DNA of 8,439 bases, taken from Bacteroidales bacterium. GTDB taxonomy: Bacteria > Bacteroidota > Bacteroidia > Bacteroidales > UBA1402. The stretch covers positions 2,917-11,355 of the forward strand of contig DOBD01000176.1 of NCBI GenBank assembly GCA_003506275.1, in the 5' to 3' direction. Made by a program: the position numbers and the translations under genes. Positions within the stretch are counted from its first letter, which is position 1, and each line of letters opens with the position of its first letter. The notes below the pieces were generated by a model. The model saw only the letters and a list, made by a program, of their open reading frames with translations, did no database searches and had not been told where the DNA came from. Below, piece by piece: positions 6,815 through 8,439 of the stretch.

Positions 6815-7158
6815 TTGAAGTCGTAAAATCCAAGATACACCGCGTTCATGTAACGGAGGCCAACCTTGACTACATTGGTAGCATCACCATCGATGAAGAC
6901 TTGATGGAGGCTGCCAACATCCTGCCCAACGAAAAGGTACAGATTGTAAACAACAACAACGGTGAACGGTTTGAAACCTATGTCATCAAGGGTGAACGTG
7001 GCTCAGGCACCATTTGCCTGAACGGTGCAGCCGCCCGAAAAGTACAAAAAGGCGACATCGTCATCATCATGGCCTATGCCCTCATGGAGTTCGAAGCCGC
7101 CAAAACCTTCCAACCTTCTATCATTTTTCCCGACACGAAGACCAATAAACTGGTCTGA
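6808..7158 (+). CDS. panD: Aspartate 1-decarboxylase (EC 4.1.1.11), pyruvoyl-dependent
   Basis: PanD decarboxylates L-aspartate to beta-alanine, the second substrate of PanC. The 116-residue proenzyme is of normal length and is expected to self-cleave between Gly24 and Ser25 in YIGSITID (22-29), turning Ser25 into the pyruvoyl cofactor. Other positions match the characterised enzyme: Lys9, Tyr22, Arg54, Thr57 and Tyr58 (RFETY), and Asn72 in LNGAAAR (71-77). The start at 6808 is fixed by the standard N-terminus [16 protein letters not shown]. It begins 9 bases after the panC stop, within the second unit of the 20-bp duplication, and ends 9 bases before the M23 gene. The co-location with panC fits a beta-alanine to pantothenate module. 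No partner maturation factor is visible here. Confidence 0.97.
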   Translation: MLIEVVKSKIHRVHVTEANLDYIGSITIDEDLMEAANILPNEKVQIVNNNNGERFETYVIKGERGSGTICLNGAAARKVQKGDIVIIMAYALMEFEAAKTFQPSIIFPDTKTNKLV

Positions 7159-7167
7159 CGGCCGCCT

Positions 7168-8439
7168 ATGTCCCGTATTCTCCTTGCTTGCTCCCTGTTG
7201 TTGCTGATGGTCATCACCACGGCCTGGTCACTCAAGCCCCCCGCCGAACCGCCCACCCCTCCGACAGTCCCACACGTCACCTTTGACTTACCCATGCGCA
7301 TTCAGCCTTTGCTGAGCGGCAATTTCGGGGAACTACGCAGCAATCACTTTCATTCAGGGATTGATTTCAAGACACAACAGAAAACAGGCATTCCGGTCTA
7401 CGCGCCTGCCGATGGCTGGATCTCCAGGCTACGCATCGGTGCCTATGGCTTCGGATACGCCCTCTACCTGGATCATCCCAGCGGCCATACCACGGTATAC
7501 GGCCACCTCGACCGCTTCGCCTCCCCCATCGACAGCCTGGCCACCGCGCAGCAATACGCCAGGGAAAGCTTCGAGTTGGACACGCTCTACCCGCCCCGGC
7601 GCTTTCCGGTCAAAAGAGGTCAACTCATTGCCTACAGCGGCAATTCCGGCTCATCAGGCGGCCCTCATTTACACGTTGAAATCCGAGATGCCGCCACACA
7701 GGACATCCTGGATCCCCTCATCTGGTACGGCGACAAACTTCCCGACAGTAGGGCACCCCGTATCCAAAGCATCACCCTGTTCGCTCAGGGTGCTGATGGC
7801 GTCATCAAACCGGGCAAAAACAGGGTCAGCATACCCGTGGTCCAGGCCAAAAACGGCCAGTGGACACTCAAACAGCTCCCACCCACGGTATGGGGTCAGG
7901 TAGGTCTGGGCATCAAGGCCTACGATTACATGGACAACACCTCCAACATCTATGGTATTCGCCTGCTTGAGTTATACAAAGGGGAGACCTTGCTGTTCAG
8001 ACATGCCATGGACCGTTTCGCCTTTGCCGACACCCGTTACCTGAACGCCCTCATCGATTACGAGGACTGGCAGCGCAACCGTTCACTGGTGATGCGTTCC
8101 CACCTGCTCCCAGGTAATGCCTGGCCCAACGCCCAAGCCACAAACAGGGGCTACTTCAGCCTGCAAGACGGCGAGACTGACACCTTTACCTATGTCCTTA
8201 CCGACAGGAAAGGCAACAGCAGCCGCCTCACGTTTACACTCAAGGGAGAACGCCAGGCTCTCCCTACCCGACTGAAACGGGGTTTCTACCTGGATTACCG
8301 CAAGGCCAACGTCTTCAAAGAAGCCGACATTGAACTGACATTGCCCAAAGGCTGCCTGTATGAAGACGCCCACCTTAGGCTGGAACGAGCTGATACAGAT
8401 GGCTATGCTGACCAATTCAGTCTTGAAAACGTGTACACC
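7168..8439 (+). CDS. M23-family (LytM/peptidoglycan endopeptidase-like) metallopeptidase, 3'-truncated
   Basis: An open frame without a stop runs from the ATG at 7168 to the window edge (424 residues so far). The N-terminus MSRILLACSLLLLMVITTAW is a signal peptide or membrane anchor, followed by a Pro-rich linker. The M23 domain spans about 43-185. It shows NFGELRSNHFHSGIDF (52-67, zinc ligands His62 and Asp66), YGHL (111-114, His113) and GNSGSSGGPHLHVEIRD (158-174, His167 and zinc ligand His169). All catalytic positions are present, so an active zinc endopeptidase cutting peptidoglycan cross-links is likely. The gap between His113 and His167 is about 20 residues longer than in compact LytM enzymes. 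Residues from about 195 onward look beta-rich and match nothing I recognise; a binding or regulatory domain is possible. The gene follows panD by 9 bases and is probably co-transcribed with panCD. Confidence 0.9.
   Translation, partial: MSRILLACSLLLLMVITTAWSLKPPAEPPTPPTVPHVTFDLPMRIQPLLSGNFGELRSNHFHSGIDFKTQQKTGIPVYAPADGWISRLRIGAYGFGYALYLDHPSGHTTVYGHLDRFASPIDSLATAQQYARESFELDTLYPPRRFPVKRGQLIAYSGNSGSSGGPHLHVEIRDAATQDILDPLIWYGDKLPDSRAPRIQSITLFAQGADGVIKPGKNRVSIPVVQAKNGQWTLKQLPPTVWGQVGLGIKAYDYMDNTSNIYGIRLLELYKGETLLFRHAMDRFAFADTRYLNALIDYEDWQRNRSLVMRSHLLPGNAWPNAQATNRGYFSLQDGETDTFTYVLTDRKGNSSRLTFTLKGERQALPTRLKRGFYLDYRKANVFKEADIELTLPKGCLYEDAHLRLERADTDGYADQFSLENVYT

Noticed and set aside
7361..7903. A 180-codon plus-strand open frame in the M23 region
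   Set aside because: It is a shifted-frame shadow rich in Ser, Pro and Arg. The frame starting at 7168 contains the whole M23 motif set and stays open to the edge.

Overview
The window reads as chromosomal DNA of a member of the Bacteroidota, most likely order Bacteroidales. Support comes from a DUF4270-type lipoprotein, a half-length GT5 'glycogen synthase', the characteristic GH133-GT4-GH57 glucan cluster, a TAnnTTTG-type promoter element, and the absence of Shine-Dalgarno sequences before the genes. Coding density is very high. I see no mobile element, tRNA, rRNA or CRISPR array.

Left part (1-3540, + strand): three tightly packed glucan genes. They are the C-terminal half of a GH133 amylo-alpha-1,6-glucosidase (glycogen debranching type), a GT4 glycosyltransferase overlapping it by 4 bases, and a GH57 alpha-amylase-like protein 22 bases further on. 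Together they look like a cytoplasmic glycogen/alpha-glucan synthesis and turnover operon. Middle part (3537-5763, - strand): a DUF4270 lipoprotein of unknown role and, upstream of it in the same operon, a GT5-like protein that holds only the N-terminal domain and lacks the usual ADP-glucose-binding motif. The two operons meet tail to tail with stop codons overlapping by 4 bases, so no terminator fits between them.

A divergent AT-rich promoter region (5764-5946) separates the leftward operon from a rightward one: panC (pantothenate synthetase), panD (aspartate 1-decarboxylase) and an M23 metallopeptidase that runs off the right edge. PanD makes beta-alanine and PanC joins it to pantoate, so the pair supplies vitamin B5 for coenzyme A. 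The M23 enzyme is an envelope protein with no obvious metabolic link to them.

Most notable points: (i) a precise 20-bp tandem duplication across the panC/panD junction, which appears to have turned an overlapping gene pair into a spaced one and left a relic start codon; (ii) a half-length GT5 protein missing its substrate-binding signature; (iii) substitutions in otherwise conserved motifs of the GH133 and GH57 enzymes; (iv) overlapping stop codons of two convergent operons. I found no clearly new multi-gene system. The glucan/pantothenate arrangement resembles what I recall from other Bacteroidota, but the roles of DUF4270 and the half-GT5 protein are not known to me.
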